From contig NZ_JACIEA010000001.1 in assembly GCF_014196595.1 (NCBI RefSeq), positions 73,585 through 137,584 of the forward strand: DNA of 64,000 bases. The letters are read 5' to 3'. The DNA is from Sphingorhabdus rigui (lineage in GTDB: Bacteria; Pseudomonadota; Alphaproteobacteria; Sphingomonadales; Sphingomonadaceae). Below are positions 8,850-17,099 of the stretch, piece after piece. The first letter of the stretch is position 1; the number at the start of each line of letters is the position of its first letter. The translations under genes and the position numbers were made by a program. The notes under the pieces are model-generated. The model did not search any database. It was given only the letters and a program-made list of their open reading frames with translations, and was not told the origin of the DNA.

Positions 8850-9314
8850 TCATGCCTTACCGATTGTCGCGGCCAGGAACCAGGCGCGCTGTTCGGCCTG
8901 ATCGGTCCAGTCGTCCAGCATGCCATCGGTCGCATTGTCGCCCGCTTCGTCCGCAAGGCTCTTGGCGTCTTTCAATGCCGTAATCAGCGTCTCATTGTCG
9001 GCGTGCAGTTCCTTCAGCATCTTGGGTGCATCAGTCGTCGTCGAATCATGGTCATTGATCCGCTGCTTGGCGGCGATCGCGCCAATGGACGTCAGCGTGT
9101 CGTGACCCAACTTGCGCACGCGCTCGGCGACAAGGTCGGTCGTGGCGATCAATTCCGTCGCCTGTTCATCAAACAGCAGATGATATTCGCGAAAATGCGG
9201 ACCGGTCACATGCCAATGAAAATTCTTGGTCTTGAGGTAGAGCGCATAATAATCGGCCAGCAGGCCATTTAACGCATCGGCCAGCGCTTTTTTGCTATTG
9301 TCACCATGTGCCAT
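8850..9314 (-). CDS. dps: Dps-family DNA-binding ferritin-like protein
   Basis: A 154-aa Dps/miniferritin. Its ferroxidase signature is NFHWHVTGPHF...HLLFDEQATEL...D60..AER (His33 and His45, Asp49-Glu50 and Asp60-Glu64 region). It stores iron and protects DNA from peroxide as a dodecamer. The N-terminus carries Lys residues (KK at 8-9) as in DNA-binding members. A clear GGAGAA ribosome site precedes the ATG at 9314. It is convergent with the cold-shock gene and shares the terminator zone. Confidence 0.93.
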   Translation of the reverse strand: MAHGDNSKKALADALNGLLADYYALYLKTKNFHWHVTGPHFREYHLLFDEQATELIATTDLVAERVRKLGHDTLTSIGAIAAKQRINDHDSTTTDAPKMLKELHADNETLITALKDAKSLADEAGDNATDGMLDDWTDQAEQRAWFLAATIGKA

Positions 9315-9403
9315 GGCAGTTCTCCATCATTCGGGGGTGGGGGAGAATATAATATAGGAACGACGCGCGCTATTTACAGCACCCGCGCTTGCGGTAGCGG
9401 CAA

Positions 9404-9970
9404 TTAGCTGATGCCATTGGCTTGCGTGGCCAGTACAAAGCCCCATCCCAACAACAATGCGCCAGAGACCCACCTTATGGGTTTCAACGGCACAATCTGG
9501 CCAAGCCGCGCGCGCAGGATGACCGCGGGCACCGTGGCGGCCATGATGCCGATGAAGCCGCCGACCGCTGCCATGCCCCAATACGGCGTGCGGGCACTTT
9601 GCGCGGCGATGATGAACTGGCTCTTGTCGCCAAATTCCAGGATAAACAGACCCAAGAATGCGGTCAGAAATGCCGGGCTTTTCCACCCCGATAACGGGTC
9701 GACATTGCGCCGCCACAGCAGCATGCCGGCGCCTGCAAAGATATAGGCAATGCCAGCGAACATCTGAATGAGCCGCTCGCTCATCCAGCTGTCGATTACC
9801 GATCCGCCTGCCGCCGAAATGGCGCAATTGAGCAAAGTGGCACAGGCGAGCCCGGCAAGTATCGCTTTATTGTTGCGATATCGCAGCGCGAGCACGGCGG
9901 CGAGGATCTGTGTCCGGTCGCCCATCTCGGCGAGGAAAACAGACAGGAAGGTTGTAAAGGCAGTGTCCAT
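9404..9970 (-). CDS. GDT1/TMEM165 (UPF0016) family Mn2+/Ca2+ exporter
   Basis: A 188-aa membrane protein with about six helices and the two signature repeats EMGDRT (15-20) and EFGDKS (111-116), which form the cation site in this family. Bacterial members such as MneA/MntX export manganese. The upstream 325 bp were searched by eye for a yybP-ykoY manganese riboswitch and none was recognised. Monocistronic, with dps downstream on the same strand after about 90 bp. Confidence 0.88.
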   Translation of the reverse strand: MDTAFTTFLSVFLAEMGDRTQILAAVLALRYRNNKAILAGLACATLLNCAISAAGGSVIDSWMSERLIQMFAGIAYIFAGAGMLLWRRNVDPLSGWKSPAFLTAFLGLFILEFGDKSQFIIAAQSARTPYWGMAAVGGFIGIMAATVPAVILRARLGQIVPLKPIRWVSGALLLGWGFVLATQANGIS

Positions 9971-10295
9971 ATTTTCTGCCTTAGCACATCATGATCAAAA
10001 TGGGATGTGTGCGGCGGGTGGACTGAACTGCGCCGCGAATCGCTTTTGTTTTGGCAATCAAAGCGGGCTATGTTGAGCGCGCTCCAGCGTCCGAAAACGC
10101 GGCGGCACGGCAAAACGAAGATGCTGAAACCAGTGCAGTGAGACGATTCAGGGGGTATTGGCCCGCTTTGACGTCTGATTTGGGGTTACGGGCTTGACTT
10201 TCACCCGCCAAACCAGCAAAGGCCCGCGTCTGTGAACAGCGCGGCCAAACCCTGCGCAGTTTTTTGCGACATTATTTGAACAAAAGGAATGGGCC
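9971..10295. other. 325-bp intergenic region between GDT1-family gene and rpmG
   Basis: No open frame with coding character was seen on either strand. It must hold the divergent promoters of the exporter and rpmG. A TTGACT at about 10195 could be a -35 element for rpmG, but no good -10 follows at 17 bp. No riboswitch or small RNA fold was recognised. Confidence 0.4.
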
Positions 10296-10463
10296 ATGGC
10301 GAAGCCAGCCACGATCAAGATCAAGCTGCTCAGCACCGCTGACACGGGCTTCTTCTACGTGACCAAGAAAAATCCACGCAACATCACTGAAAAGATGACG
10401 TTCCGTAAATATGACCCCGTCGTGCGCAAGCATGTCGAGTTCAAGGAAGCCAAAATCAAGTAA
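10296..10463 (+). CDS. rpmG: 50S ribosomal protein L33 (Cys-less type)
   Basis: A 55-aa basic protein starting [20 protein letters not shown] and containing YVTKKNPRN and [18 protein letters not shown]. This is the standard alphaproteobacterial L33, a component of the large ribosomal subunit near the E site. No CxxC pairs are present, so this is the zinc-independent form. An AAAGGAA ribosome site lies before the start. A strong terminator follows 32 bp after the stop, so the gene seems to be transcribed alone. Confidence 0.96.
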   Translation: MAKPATIKIKLLSTADTGFFYVTKKNPRNITEKMTFRKYDPVVRKHVEFKEAKIK

Positions 10464-10495
10464 GCCAACGCGCTGCTTGAATAAGCTATCGATCA

Positions 10496-10517
10496 GGGCG
10501 CCTCGGGCGCCCTTTTT
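10496..10517 (+). terminator. Rho-independent terminator after rpmG
   Basis: A perfect GGGCGCC / GGCGCCC stem with a TCG loop is followed by TTTTT. It closes the rpmG unit before the convergent divK gene. Confidence 0.9.
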
Positions 10518-10551
10518 GATTCACGCATTGCCCGCACGCGATTGGGTTCGA

Positions 10552-10917
10552 TTATCCAACAATTCCCCGCACTGCCTCCAGAAACGTCATCACTGACACC
10601 GGCTTTGACAGATAGCCTTTTGCGCCTGCGGCCATGATCCGGTCCTCGTCGCCTTTGCCTGCATAAGCGGTCACCGCGAGCACGGGGATTGGGGATAACG
10701 CCACATCCTTTTGCATCGCCTCAATCAGGTCGATGCCGCTGACATGCGGCAGTTGAATGTCCATGATGATAAGGTCCGGCGCAAATGTCCGCGCCTGTTC
10801 CAGCGCCAGCCGTCCGTCGCGCACACCTTCAACAACAAACTGATGGGCGCGCAGCAAGTCAGTGAATAGCTTGAGGTTCAGCTCATTATCCTCAACGATC
10901 ATCACCTTTTTCGACAT
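10552..10917 (-). CDS. divK: Single-domain response regulator DivK
   Basis: A 121-aa receiver-only response regulator. It has an acidic pocket of E9-D10, the phosphoacceptor D53 in IIMDIQLP, the switch Thr in AVTAYAG near 84 and the Lys in YLSKPV near 105. D53 is the same position as in Caulobacter DivK. In alphaproteobacteria DivK relays signals between PleC/DivJ-type kinases and the DivL-CckA-CtrA pathway controlling cell cycle and polarity. The ATG at 10917 was chosen because a 56-codon upstream extension is not homologous. It is divergent from the DUF3572 gene, a common pairing. Confidence 0.93.
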   Translation of the reverse strand: MSKKVMIVEDNELNLKLFTDLLRAHQFVVEGVRDGRLALEQARTFAPDLIIMDIQLPHVSGIDLIEAMQKDVALSPIPVLAVTAYAGKGDEDRIMAAGAKGYLSKPVSVMTFLEAVRGIVG

Positions 10918-10952
10918 TACCGCTCTTTTCTCGCTTTGCGTTCGTGGATGCC

Positions 10953-10966
10953 TTCGCTTAAGCGAA
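10953..10966. promoter_or_regulatory. 14-bp perfect palindrome in the divK/DUF3572 divergent region
   Basis: TTCGCTTAAGCGAA is a perfect palindrome just upstream of the DUF3572 start and within the 53-bp gap between the two divergent genes. It could be an operator. No matching regulator is known to me, and it does not fit the CtrA TTAA-N7-TTAA pattern. Confidence 0.35.
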
Positions 10967-10970
10967 AGCC

Positions 10971-11240
10971 ATGCATGAAACAAATGGCAAGTTAGACGCA
11001 TCGGGTATGGCGTTTCAGGCTTTGGCTTGGGCGTTGATGGAAGAAGCACGGGCGGAGCGGCTTTTGTCGCTGACCGGCCTGACACCCGAAGGGCTGCGCA
11101 GTTCGATCACCGAACGCGGCACGCAAGCGGCGATATTATCCTTTCTGGAAGCTTATGAGCCCGACCTCATCGCGTGCGCTGCGGTCATCGGGGTGTCCCC
11201 GGCATTACTTGTTCAGGCACGGCAGGAGTTAGAAGCATGA
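10971..11240 (+). CDS. DUF3572 family protein
   Basis: An 89-aa helical protein of the DUF3572 family, found in alphaproteobacteria and commonly next to divK. The family pattern is seen in AFQALAWALMEEARAERLLSL at about residues 14-34 and in QAAILSFLEAYEPDLI near 55. No catalytic motif or membrane segment is evident. Function is unknown. Its stop overlaps the start of the following HAD gene by ATGA, so the two are probably co-translated. Confidence 0.82.
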   Translation: MHETNGKLDASGMAFQALAWALMEEARAERLLSLTGLTPEGLRSSITERGTQAAILSFLEAYEPDLIACAAVIGVSPALLVQARQELEA

Positions 11241-11881
11241 GTAGGCCATTGCTGATTTCCGATTGCGATGAGGTGCTGTTGCACATGATCGTGCCCTTCC
11301 GCGATTGGCTGGACGATGCGCACCACATCCATTTTGACCTCGTCCACGGCGATTGGGGTGAGGCGCTGCGTCACAAGCATGATGGCACGGTGGTTGAGCG
11401 CGGCATGGTCTGGGACCTGCTCAACGGCTTTTTCGATACCGAAATGCACCGCCAGCAAGCGATTGATGGCGCGGTTGAAAGCCTCAACCGGCTGCGCGAA
11501 CATGCCGATGTCGTTATCCTCACCAATTTGCTCGATCACCGCGCCGGGCCCCGGACCGAGCAGTTGAAGGCCGTGGGCATCGACGCGCCAGTCTATTGCA
11601 ACCAAGGCGGCAAGGGCGAGGCACTTGGCCGGATTTTGGACGCATATAAACCCAGCGTCGCCGTTTTCGTCGACGATCTCGGGCATCAGCATGAGTCCGT
11701 TGGCGAACAGCATCCCGACGTCTGGCGGCTGCATTTTGTCGGTGAGCCATTGCTGTGGGATCGCGTGAAGCCTTCGAAATCTGCGCATGCGCGGTTGGAT
11801 CGTTGGGCGGACGCGGAAGTTTGGATTAGGGAACGGCTGGTTGCGAATGCGCCAGCACCCAGTTTGGAAAAGGTAGCATGA
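11237..11881 (+). CDS. HAD-like hydrolase
   Basis: A 214-aa protein starting at the ATG that overlaps the DUF3572 stop. A DCDEVL segment with D9 and D11 matches the HAD nucleophile motif, followed by VVILTNLLDH (motif II, Thr) and VAVFVDDLGHQHESV (motif III/IV acidic pair). The organisation fits a small phosphatase of the HAD superfamily. The substrate cannot be predicted. It forms a four-gene overlapping unit with DUF3572, ridA-like and FemAB-like genes. Confidence 0.7.
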   Translation: MSRPLLISDCDEVLLHMIVPFRDWLDDAHHIHFDLVHGDWGEALRHKHDGTVVERGMVWDLLNGFFDTEMHRQQAIDGAVESLNRLREHADVVILTNLLDHRAGPRTEQLKAVGIDAPVYCNQGGKGEALGRILDAYKPSVAVFVDDLGHQHESVGEQHPDVWRLHFVGEPLLWDRVKPSKSAHARLDRWADAEVWIRERLVANAPAPSLEKVA

Positions 11882-12342
11882 TGATAGAAGCAAAATTGGC
11901 CGAGCTCGGCATTACCCTCCCTGCACCAGCAGCGCCGGTCGCATCCTATGTGCCCGCGGTCGAAGCAAACGGGATGCTGTTCATTTCGGGCCAGTTGCCC
12001 TTTGTCGATGGCAAGGTTGTCACCGGAAAAGTCGGCGATACGCGCAGTCTTGAAGAGGGGAAAGCCGCTGCCAAGGCGTGCGGAATCATGCTGATCGCGC
12101 AGATGAAGGCCGCGCTTGGCGGCGACCTCGACCGCGTGGAACGCATCGTCAAGCTTGGCGTCTTTGTTGCGTCGACCCCCGACTTCACCGACCAACCCGA
12201 AGCCGCCAATGGCGCATCGGACCTGATGGAAGCGGTGTTCGGCGACGCAGGCAAGCATGCACGTGCCGCGGTCTCGGTTCCGGTATTGCCACGCGATGCA
12301 ACGGTCGAAATCGACTGCGTGGTAAAGGTTCGCGCGGCTTAA
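11878..12342 (+). CDS. RidA family protein (YjgF/YER057c/UK114-like)
   Basis: A 154-aa member of the RidA superfamily in the longer (about 150 aa) subgroup. It has the FISGQLPFVDGK strand near 35-46, the conserved Arg in HARAAVSVPVLP (R129) and a Glu in ATVEID near 144. RidA proteins hydrolyse reactive enamine/imine intermediates, though subgroup members with different pocket residues may do other things. It overlaps the HAD gene stop (ATGATGA), and its own stop shares a base with the next start (TAATG). Confidence 0.88.
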   Translation: MMIEAKLAELGITLPAPAAPVASYVPAVEANGMLFISGQLPFVDGKVVTGKVGDTRSLEEGKAAAKACGIMLIAQMKAALGGDLDRVERIVKLGVFVASTPDFTDQPEAANGASDLMEAVFGDAGKHARAAVSVPVLPRDATVEIDCVVKVRAA

Positions 12343-13475
12343 TGACCGACGGCGTCACCGCCGAACTCTTTAGCAAGGTCAGCGATATTCCCGCGGACCA
12401 TTGGGATGCGCTGAATCCGCGGGGCAATCCGTTTGTGGCCCACGCGTTTTTGGCGGCGTTGGAGGAATCGGGCAGTGTGGGTCCGGGCACGGGCTGGTCG
12501 CCTGCGCCGATCATGATCCGCGATGCGGGCGGCGTTCCCGCTGCTGCGCTGCCTGCCTACCTTAAGAGCCACAGCCAGGGCGAATATGTGTTCGACCATC
12601 ATTGGGCGGATGCGTTTGAACGGGTGGGCGGGCAATATTATCCCAAGTTGCAGATTGCCGCGCCCTTCTCGCCCGTGCCGGGGCCGCGATTGTTGCTGCG
12701 TGATCCAGCGCTTGCGCCAGCGATATTGGCCGCTGCCGAAGCGGTCGTGGACCAAAATGGCCTGTCGTCTGCGCATGCAACTTTTGTTGAAGAGGGCGAG
12801 CTGGAGTTGTTTCGTGCGGCGGGATGGCTGACGCGCATCGGCACGCAATTTCACTGGCAAAACCGCGATTATGCAGACTTTGACGGTTTCTTGTCCGCAT
12901 TGTCGTCACGCAAGCGCAAGGCCATTCGCAAGGAGCGTGCGGCTGCACAATCCGCCGTCCGCATTGCGCAAATCAACGGCGCGGACATTACGCCTGATCA
13001 TTGGGATGCCTTTTGGGTATTTTACCAAGATACCGGTGCGCGCAAATGGGGGCAGCCTTATCTAACGCGCGCGTTTTTCGACCGCATCGGGGAAAGCATG
13101 CAGGACAGCATCGTGCTGTTCCTTGCGTATGATGGTGATCGACCGATTGCGGGTGCGCTGAACTTTGTCAGCCCGGATTGCCTCTATGGCCGCTATTGGG
13201 GCTGCACCTGCGATGTGCCGTTTCTGCATTTTGAGTTGTGTTATTATCAGGCCATTGATTACGCGATCGCGCATGGCTTGCCCCGCGTTGAAGCGGGCGC
13301 GCAGGGCGAGCATAAGCTGGCCCGCGGATATGAGGCGGTCCCTACATATTCAGCGCATTATATCGCCAATGCAGGCTTTCGTTCCGCCGTTGCCGATTTC
13401 CTTGCCCGCGAAAGTCAGGCGATGGAACGCCAGATAGAATTTCTGGGCGAAATGGCGCCGTTCAAGAAAGGCTAA
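12342..13475 (+). CDS. FemAB-like GNAT-fold protein (DUF482)
   Basis: A 377-aa protein of the peptidogalycan/FemAB-like family (DUF482, GNAT superfamily). Recognisable segments are LNPRGNPFVAHAFLAALEESG near the N-terminus, RKRKAIRKERAAAQ near 190 and the C-terminal HGLPRVEAGAQGEHKLARGYEA. The family is widespread in proteobacteria and its acceptor is unsettled. The ATG at 12342 overlaps the ridA-like stop. A longer upstream frame was rejected because it runs through the RidA gene. Probably cytoplasmic, as no signal or TM segment is seen. Confidence 0.83.
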   Translation: MTDGVTAELFSKVSDIPADHWDALNPRGNPFVAHAFLAALEESGSVGPGTGWSPAPIMIRDAGGVPAAALPAYLKSHSQGEYVFDHHWADAFERVGGQYYPKLQIAAPFSPVPGPRLLLRDPALAPAILAAAEAVVDQNGLSSAHATFVEEGELELFRAAGWLTRIGTQFHWQNRDYADFDGFLSALSSRKRKAIRKERAAAQSAVRIAQINGADITPDHWDAFWVFYQDTGARKWGQPYLTRAFFDRIGESMQDSIVLFLAYDGDRPIAGALNFVSPDCLYGRYWGCTCDVPFLHFELCYYQAIDYAIAHGLPRVEAGAQGEHKLARGYEAVPTYSAHYIANAGFRSAVADFLARESQAMERQIEFLGEMAPFKKG

Positions 13476-13517
13476 GTCGTCCGCGAACAGGCAGGATTTC
13501 GCTGTTGCAATCGACTC

Positions 13518-13535
13518 TTTAATCGCGCAATTAAA
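13518..13535. promoter_or_regulatory. 18-bp palindrome, copy 1 of putative TetR operator
   Basis: TTTAATCGCGCAATTAAA has TTTAA/TTAAA arms eight bases apart and is nearly fully symmetric. It lies 21 bp before the acyl-CoA dehydrogenase start, ahead of an AGAGAGGA ribosome site. Closely similar sites occur at 19965 and 24871, always in front of units of the same catabolic cluster, which makes it a candidate operator for the TetR regulator at 22970. Confidence 0.6.
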
Positions 13536-13556
13536 TAAGCGAGAGAGGAATCAGCC

Positions 13557-14768
13557 ATGAGCAAACCAAGTCCCCAAGAATTAGCGGATTTCGAAAAGCA
13601 GTGCGATGCGTGGTTCGCCGAAAACACGGTGCGCGACCCGGGCTTTATGTTGCCGCTGACCTTCATGGAAGTTTCCACCGATCAGCAGTTTGATTTTCTG
13701 CGTGACTGGCAGCGCAAGGTTTATGAGGCGGGCTATTTCGGCATGTCCTGGCCCACCGAATATGGCGGCTATGGCATGCACCCCGAATATCAACGGATCG
13801 CCACGCGCGTCATGAAAAGCCATGACGCGCCGATCATGCTGAACGCGATTGCGAACGGTTGGACGGGTCCATTGCTGCTCGACATTGGCCGCGAAGAAGA
13901 CAAGCGCCGTTTCATTAAGCCCATGCTGTCGGCGGAAGAAATCTGGTGCCAGGGCTTTTCGGAGCCAGAGCATGGTTCCGACCTTGGCAGTGCGCAGACC
14001 AAAGCGGTGCGCGATGGTGATGAATATGTCATCAACGGTTCGAAGATCTGGACATCATTGGGCGACCGCGCCGATTATATGATCCTGCTCGCGCGGACAT
14101 CGAATGACGGGCCAAGCAAATATGCAGGGCTATCGTTCTTCCTCGCGCCGATGAAGATTCCCGGCGTTGAAACCCGGCGCTTGAAGAAATTGACGGGCGA
14201 ATATGGCTTCACCCAATGCTTCTTCACCGACGCCCGCATTCCAGCGTCAGGCCTCGTCGGCGAAGAAGGGCAGGGCTGGATGGTCGCGATGAAGACGCTT
14301 GAATATGAACGCGGCGCGAAGGTCAATCCGGTCGGCGGTTATTTCGTCAAGGAAATGGACGTCATGGGCGTCATCGATATGGCGCGTTCGGCCAAGCGCG
14401 GCGGCAAGCCTGTGCTCGACGATCCCGTCATGCGCGACAGGCTGGTCGATTATATGATCGAAATTCAGGCGCTGAACCTCAACAACCAACGCCGCCGTAT
14501 GGCGCCGCTGACCAGTGACCGTCCGATGGGTCTTGCGCTCATGAACAAGCTGGCGCGGACCGAGTTGGTGCGCGAGCTCACCGAATTCTCGCTCCAGTTT
14601 CAAGGAACGCGCGCGGGCTATTATGTGGGTGACGAAAATGCGGTCGATGACGGCTATTGGCACCGGTCTTACCTGAACAGTTTTTCCGCCACCATCGGCG
14701 GGGGCACCAGCCAGATCCAAAAAAATATCATCGGTGAACATGTGCTTGGTTTGCCCAAGGGGCGTTAG
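13557..14768 (+). CDS. Acyl-CoA dehydrogenase
   Basis: A 403-aa FAD enzyme that oxidises an acyl-CoA to the 2-enoyl-CoA. It has the middle-domain flavin motif WCQGFSEPEHGSDLGS (about 121-136), the INGSKIWTS strand, a QFQGTRAG segment and the C-terminal FSATIGGGTSQIQKNIIGE motif that contacts FAD and CoA. A single gene of full length is present, not the split alpha/beta pair used by actinobacterial steroid pathways. It is the first gene of a plus-strand catabolic run and is preceded by a palindrome and a good ribosome site. Confidence 0.93.
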   Translation: MSKPSPQELADFEKQCDAWFAENTVRDPGFMLPLTFMEVSTDQQFDFLRDWQRKVYEAGYFGMSWPTEYGGYGMHPEYQRIATRVMKSHDAPIMLNAIANGWTGPLLLDIGREEDKRRFIKPMLSAEEIWCQGFSEPEHGSDLGSAQTKAVRDGDEYVINGSKIWTSLGDRADYMILLARTSNDGPSKYAGLSFFLAPMKIPGVETRRLKKLTGEYGFTQCFFTDARIPASGLVGEEGQGWMVAMKTLEYERGAKVNPVGGYFVKEMDVMGVIDMARSAKRGGKPVLDDPVMRDRLVDYMIEIQALNLNNQRRRMAPLTSDRPMGLALMNKLARTELVRELTEFSLQFQGTRAGYYVGDENAVDDGYWHRSYLNSFSATIGGGTSQIQKNIIGEHVLGLPKGR

Positions 14769-14812
14769 GCACGCCGAAACACCATATCCGTTGCTGAAGT
14801 GAGAGGAATGCA

Positions 14813-15571
14813 ATGTCTGAAGTCCTAACCCAAGCGCAGGACGGCGTCCTGATCATCACCATCAACCGGCCTGAGGCCAAGAACGCCGTCAACCAAGCGG
14901 TCGCGCAAGGCGTCGCTGCGGCCATGGAGCAGCTTGACGGCGACAAGAGCCTGAACGCGGGCATCATCACGGGCGCTGGCGGTACATTCTGCTCGGGCAT
15001 GGACCTGAAGGCCTTTCTGCGCGGCGAGTTGCCGAGTGTTAAGGGTAAGGGTTTTGCCGGGTTCATTGAATCTCCGCCTGCAAAACCATTGATTGGCGCG
15101 GTTGAGGGCTATGCACTGGCCGGTGGTATGGAAATCGCCATCGCGTGCGACCTGTTGGTGGCGAATGACAAGGCACAGTTCGGCATACCTGAAGTCAAAC
15201 GCAGCCTGGTTGCGGCGGCGGGCGGCTTGCTCACCTTGCCGTCGATTATCGGCAAGCGCATGGCGATGGAGCTTGCGCTGACGGGTGATTTTATCTCGGC
15301 GCAACGGGCCTATGAGATGGGTTTTGTCAATCGCATCACCGACGGCGCCGCCATCGATGCCGCGCTTGAGCTTGCGGCCAAGGTCGCAGCGAATGGTCCG
15401 CTCGCGCTGATTGCGACCAAGCGCGTGATCAATGAGCGTCCGGATTGGAATTCGACGGAGATGTGGAAGAAGCAGAATGAAATCTGCGGCCCCGTTTTCA
15501 CGTCGAAGGACTCGCGTGAGGGCGCACTCGCCTTTGCCGAAAAACGCAAACCTAACTGGCAAGGCGAATAA
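14813..15571 (+). CDS. Enoyl-CoA hydratase/isomerase (crotonase family)
   Basis: A 252-aa crotonase. The oxyanion-hole segments GTFCSGMDLKAF (about 60-71) and GYALAGGMEIAIACDLL (about 101-117) are present. Glu residues sit at the two catalytic positions, in GGMEIA and GIPEVKRSL, so hydratase activity is likely. It follows the acyl-CoA dehydrogenase by 44 bp with an AGAGGAA ribosome site. It should hydrate the product of that enzyme in a beta-oxidation cycle. A second, different crotonase lies at 22078. Confidence 0.9.
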   Translation: MSEVLTQAQDGVLIITINRPEAKNAVNQAVAQGVAAAMEQLDGDKSLNAGIITGAGGTFCSGMDLKAFLRGELPSVKGKGFAGFIESPPAKPLIGAVEGYALAGGMEIAIACDLLVANDKAQFGIPEVKRSLVAAAGGLLTLPSIIGKRMAMELALTGDFISAQRAYEMGFVNRITDGAAIDAALELAAKVAANGPLALIATKRVINERPDWNSTEMWKKQNEICGPVFTSKDSREGALAFAEKRKPNWQGE

Positions 15572-15572
15572 T

Positions 15573-17099
15573 ATGGGCCACCCCGCCGTTCACGCACAGG
15601 CTTTCCCCGATAAACCTGCTGTCATCATGGCGGGATCGGGCGAGACGATAACGTATAAGCAGCTTGACGAACGTTCCAACCAGTGCGCGCATTTGTTCCG
15701 CAGCCTGGGGCTGCAACATGGCGACACGGTTGCGTTCTGTTTGGAAAACCGCGCGGAGTTTTTTGACCTTGTCTGGGGTGCGCAACGCGCGGGGCTGATT
15801 TATGTCGCGATCAGTTGCCGTCTGACGGCGTCGGAAATCGACTATATCTTGAACGATAGTGGTTCAAAGGCGCTGTTTGCTTCACCCTATTTGGGTGCGA
15901 CGCTTGATCAACTGCAAAGCCCTGTAAGGCGGTTCATTCTCGGCGGGGAACATGCCGGCTGGGAAAGTTATGCAGCCGCAGTTGCGGACATGCCCACTTC
16001 GCCTATCGCCGATGAACGTGCTGGCACCGACATGTTGTACAGTTCAGGCACGACTGGTCAGCCCAAGGGCGTACGTTTCCCCTTGCCCGATGATCCGGAC
16101 ATTGCGGGACCAAATGCATTGTCCGGCCTTGCCGCGATGGCGTTCAAATTTTCGGGCGACAGCATCTATTTGTCACCAGCGCCGCTCTATCATGCGGCAC
16201 CGCTGCGGTGGTGTGCGGCGGTTCACCGGCTGGGCGGTACCGTGGTCGTTATGGAGAAATTCGACCCCGAAGCAGCGCTGGCGGCCATTCAGAAATATAA
16301 GATCAGCGCCAGCCAATGGGTGCCAACGCATTTTGCGCGCATGTTGAAGCTGCCCGAAGAGGTCCGCAACGCCTATGATGTGTCGAGCCTTGATTCCGCG
16401 GTGCACGCTGCCGCGCCGTGCCCAGTGCCTATCAAGGAAGCGATGATAAATTGGTGGGGCCCGGTCATCCGCGAATATTATGCGGGGACGGAAGGCCAGG
16501 GGATTACCTTTATCTCCAGCGAAGAATGGCTGACGCACAAGGGTTCGGTCGGACGGCCATTGAACGCCATCATGCATATATGCGACGAGGACGGCGATGA
16601 TGTTCCCGTGGGCGAAGAAGGCACCGTGTTCTTCGAAAGCGCTGCGTCTTTCAGCTATCATAATGATCCCGAAAAAACCAAAGGCGCGACCAACAAACAT
16701 GGTTGGACAACGCTTGGCGACGTCGGCCGACTGGATGAAGAGGGCTATCTTTACCTCACAGACCGCAAAAGCTTCATGATCATTTCGGGCGGGGTGAATA
16801 TCTACCCGCAGGAGATTGAAAACCATCTGCTGGCCCACCCGCGCGTCCGCGACGTTGCGGTCATTGGTGGTCCGCACGACGAAATGGGTGAAGAGGTTAT
16901 CGCCGTGGTGCAACCGCTCGATATGGCGGACGCTGGTGATGCCTTGCGTGACGAGCTGACCGCTTATGCGCGCGAAAAGCTGTCGGGTGTCAAAATTCCG
17001 CGCCGCATCGATTTTCGCGAAGAGCTGCCCCGCCATGATACCGGCAAATTATACAAGCGCCTGCTGCGCGATGAATATTGGGCAAAGCAAAAAGCATGA
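15573..17099 (+). CDS. Acyl-CoA synthetase (AMP-forming)
   Basis: A 508-aa ANL-family ligase converting a carboxylic acid to its CoA thioester via an acyl-adenylate. Motifs are the P-loop LYSSGTTGQPKGV (about 155), YYAGTEGQG near 305, LGDVGRLDEEGYLYLTDR and the hinge around 390-405, and the catalytic Lys in HDTGKLYKR near 492. It begins two bases after the hydratase stop and overlaps the P450 start by ATGA, so the genes are translated together. The acid substrate is unknown. A position before a P450 suggests a bulky alicyclic or branched acid rather than a plain fatty acid. Confidence 0.92.
   Translation: MGHPAVHAQAFPDKPAVIMAGSGETITYKQLDERSNQCAHLFRSLGLQHGDTVAFCLENRAEFFDLVWGAQRAGLIYVAISCRLTASEIDYILNDSGSKALFASPYLGATLDQLQSPVRRFILGGEHAGWESYAAAVADMPTSPIADERAGTDMLYSSGTTGQPKGVRFPLPDDPDIAGPNALSGLAAMAFKFSGDSIYLSPAPLYHAAPLRWCAAVHRLGGTVVVMEKFDPEAALAAIQKYKISASQWVPTHFARMLKLPEEVRNAYDVSSLDSAVHAAAPCPVPIKEAMINWWGPVIREYYAGTEGQGITFISSEEWLTHKGSVGRPLNAIMHICDEDGDDVPVGEEGTVFFESAASFSYHNDPEKTKGATNKHGWTTLGDVGRLDEEGYLYLTDRKSFMIISGGVNIYPQEIENHLLAHPRVRDVAVIGGPHDEMGEEVIAVVQPLDMADAGDALRDELTAYAREKLSGVKIPRRIDFREELPRHDTGKLYKRLLRDEYWAKQKA

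Noticed and set aside
9971-10295. Possible yybP-ykoY manganese riboswitch before the GDT1-family exporter
   Set aside because: The conserved loop motifs of that riboswitch were not found on the exporter strand.
12078-13475. A 465-codon version of the FemAB-like gene starting inside the RidA gene
   Set aside because: The extra 88 residues come from an out-of-frame reading of the RidA gene, and the ATG at 12342 overlaps the RidA stop as in a normal operon.
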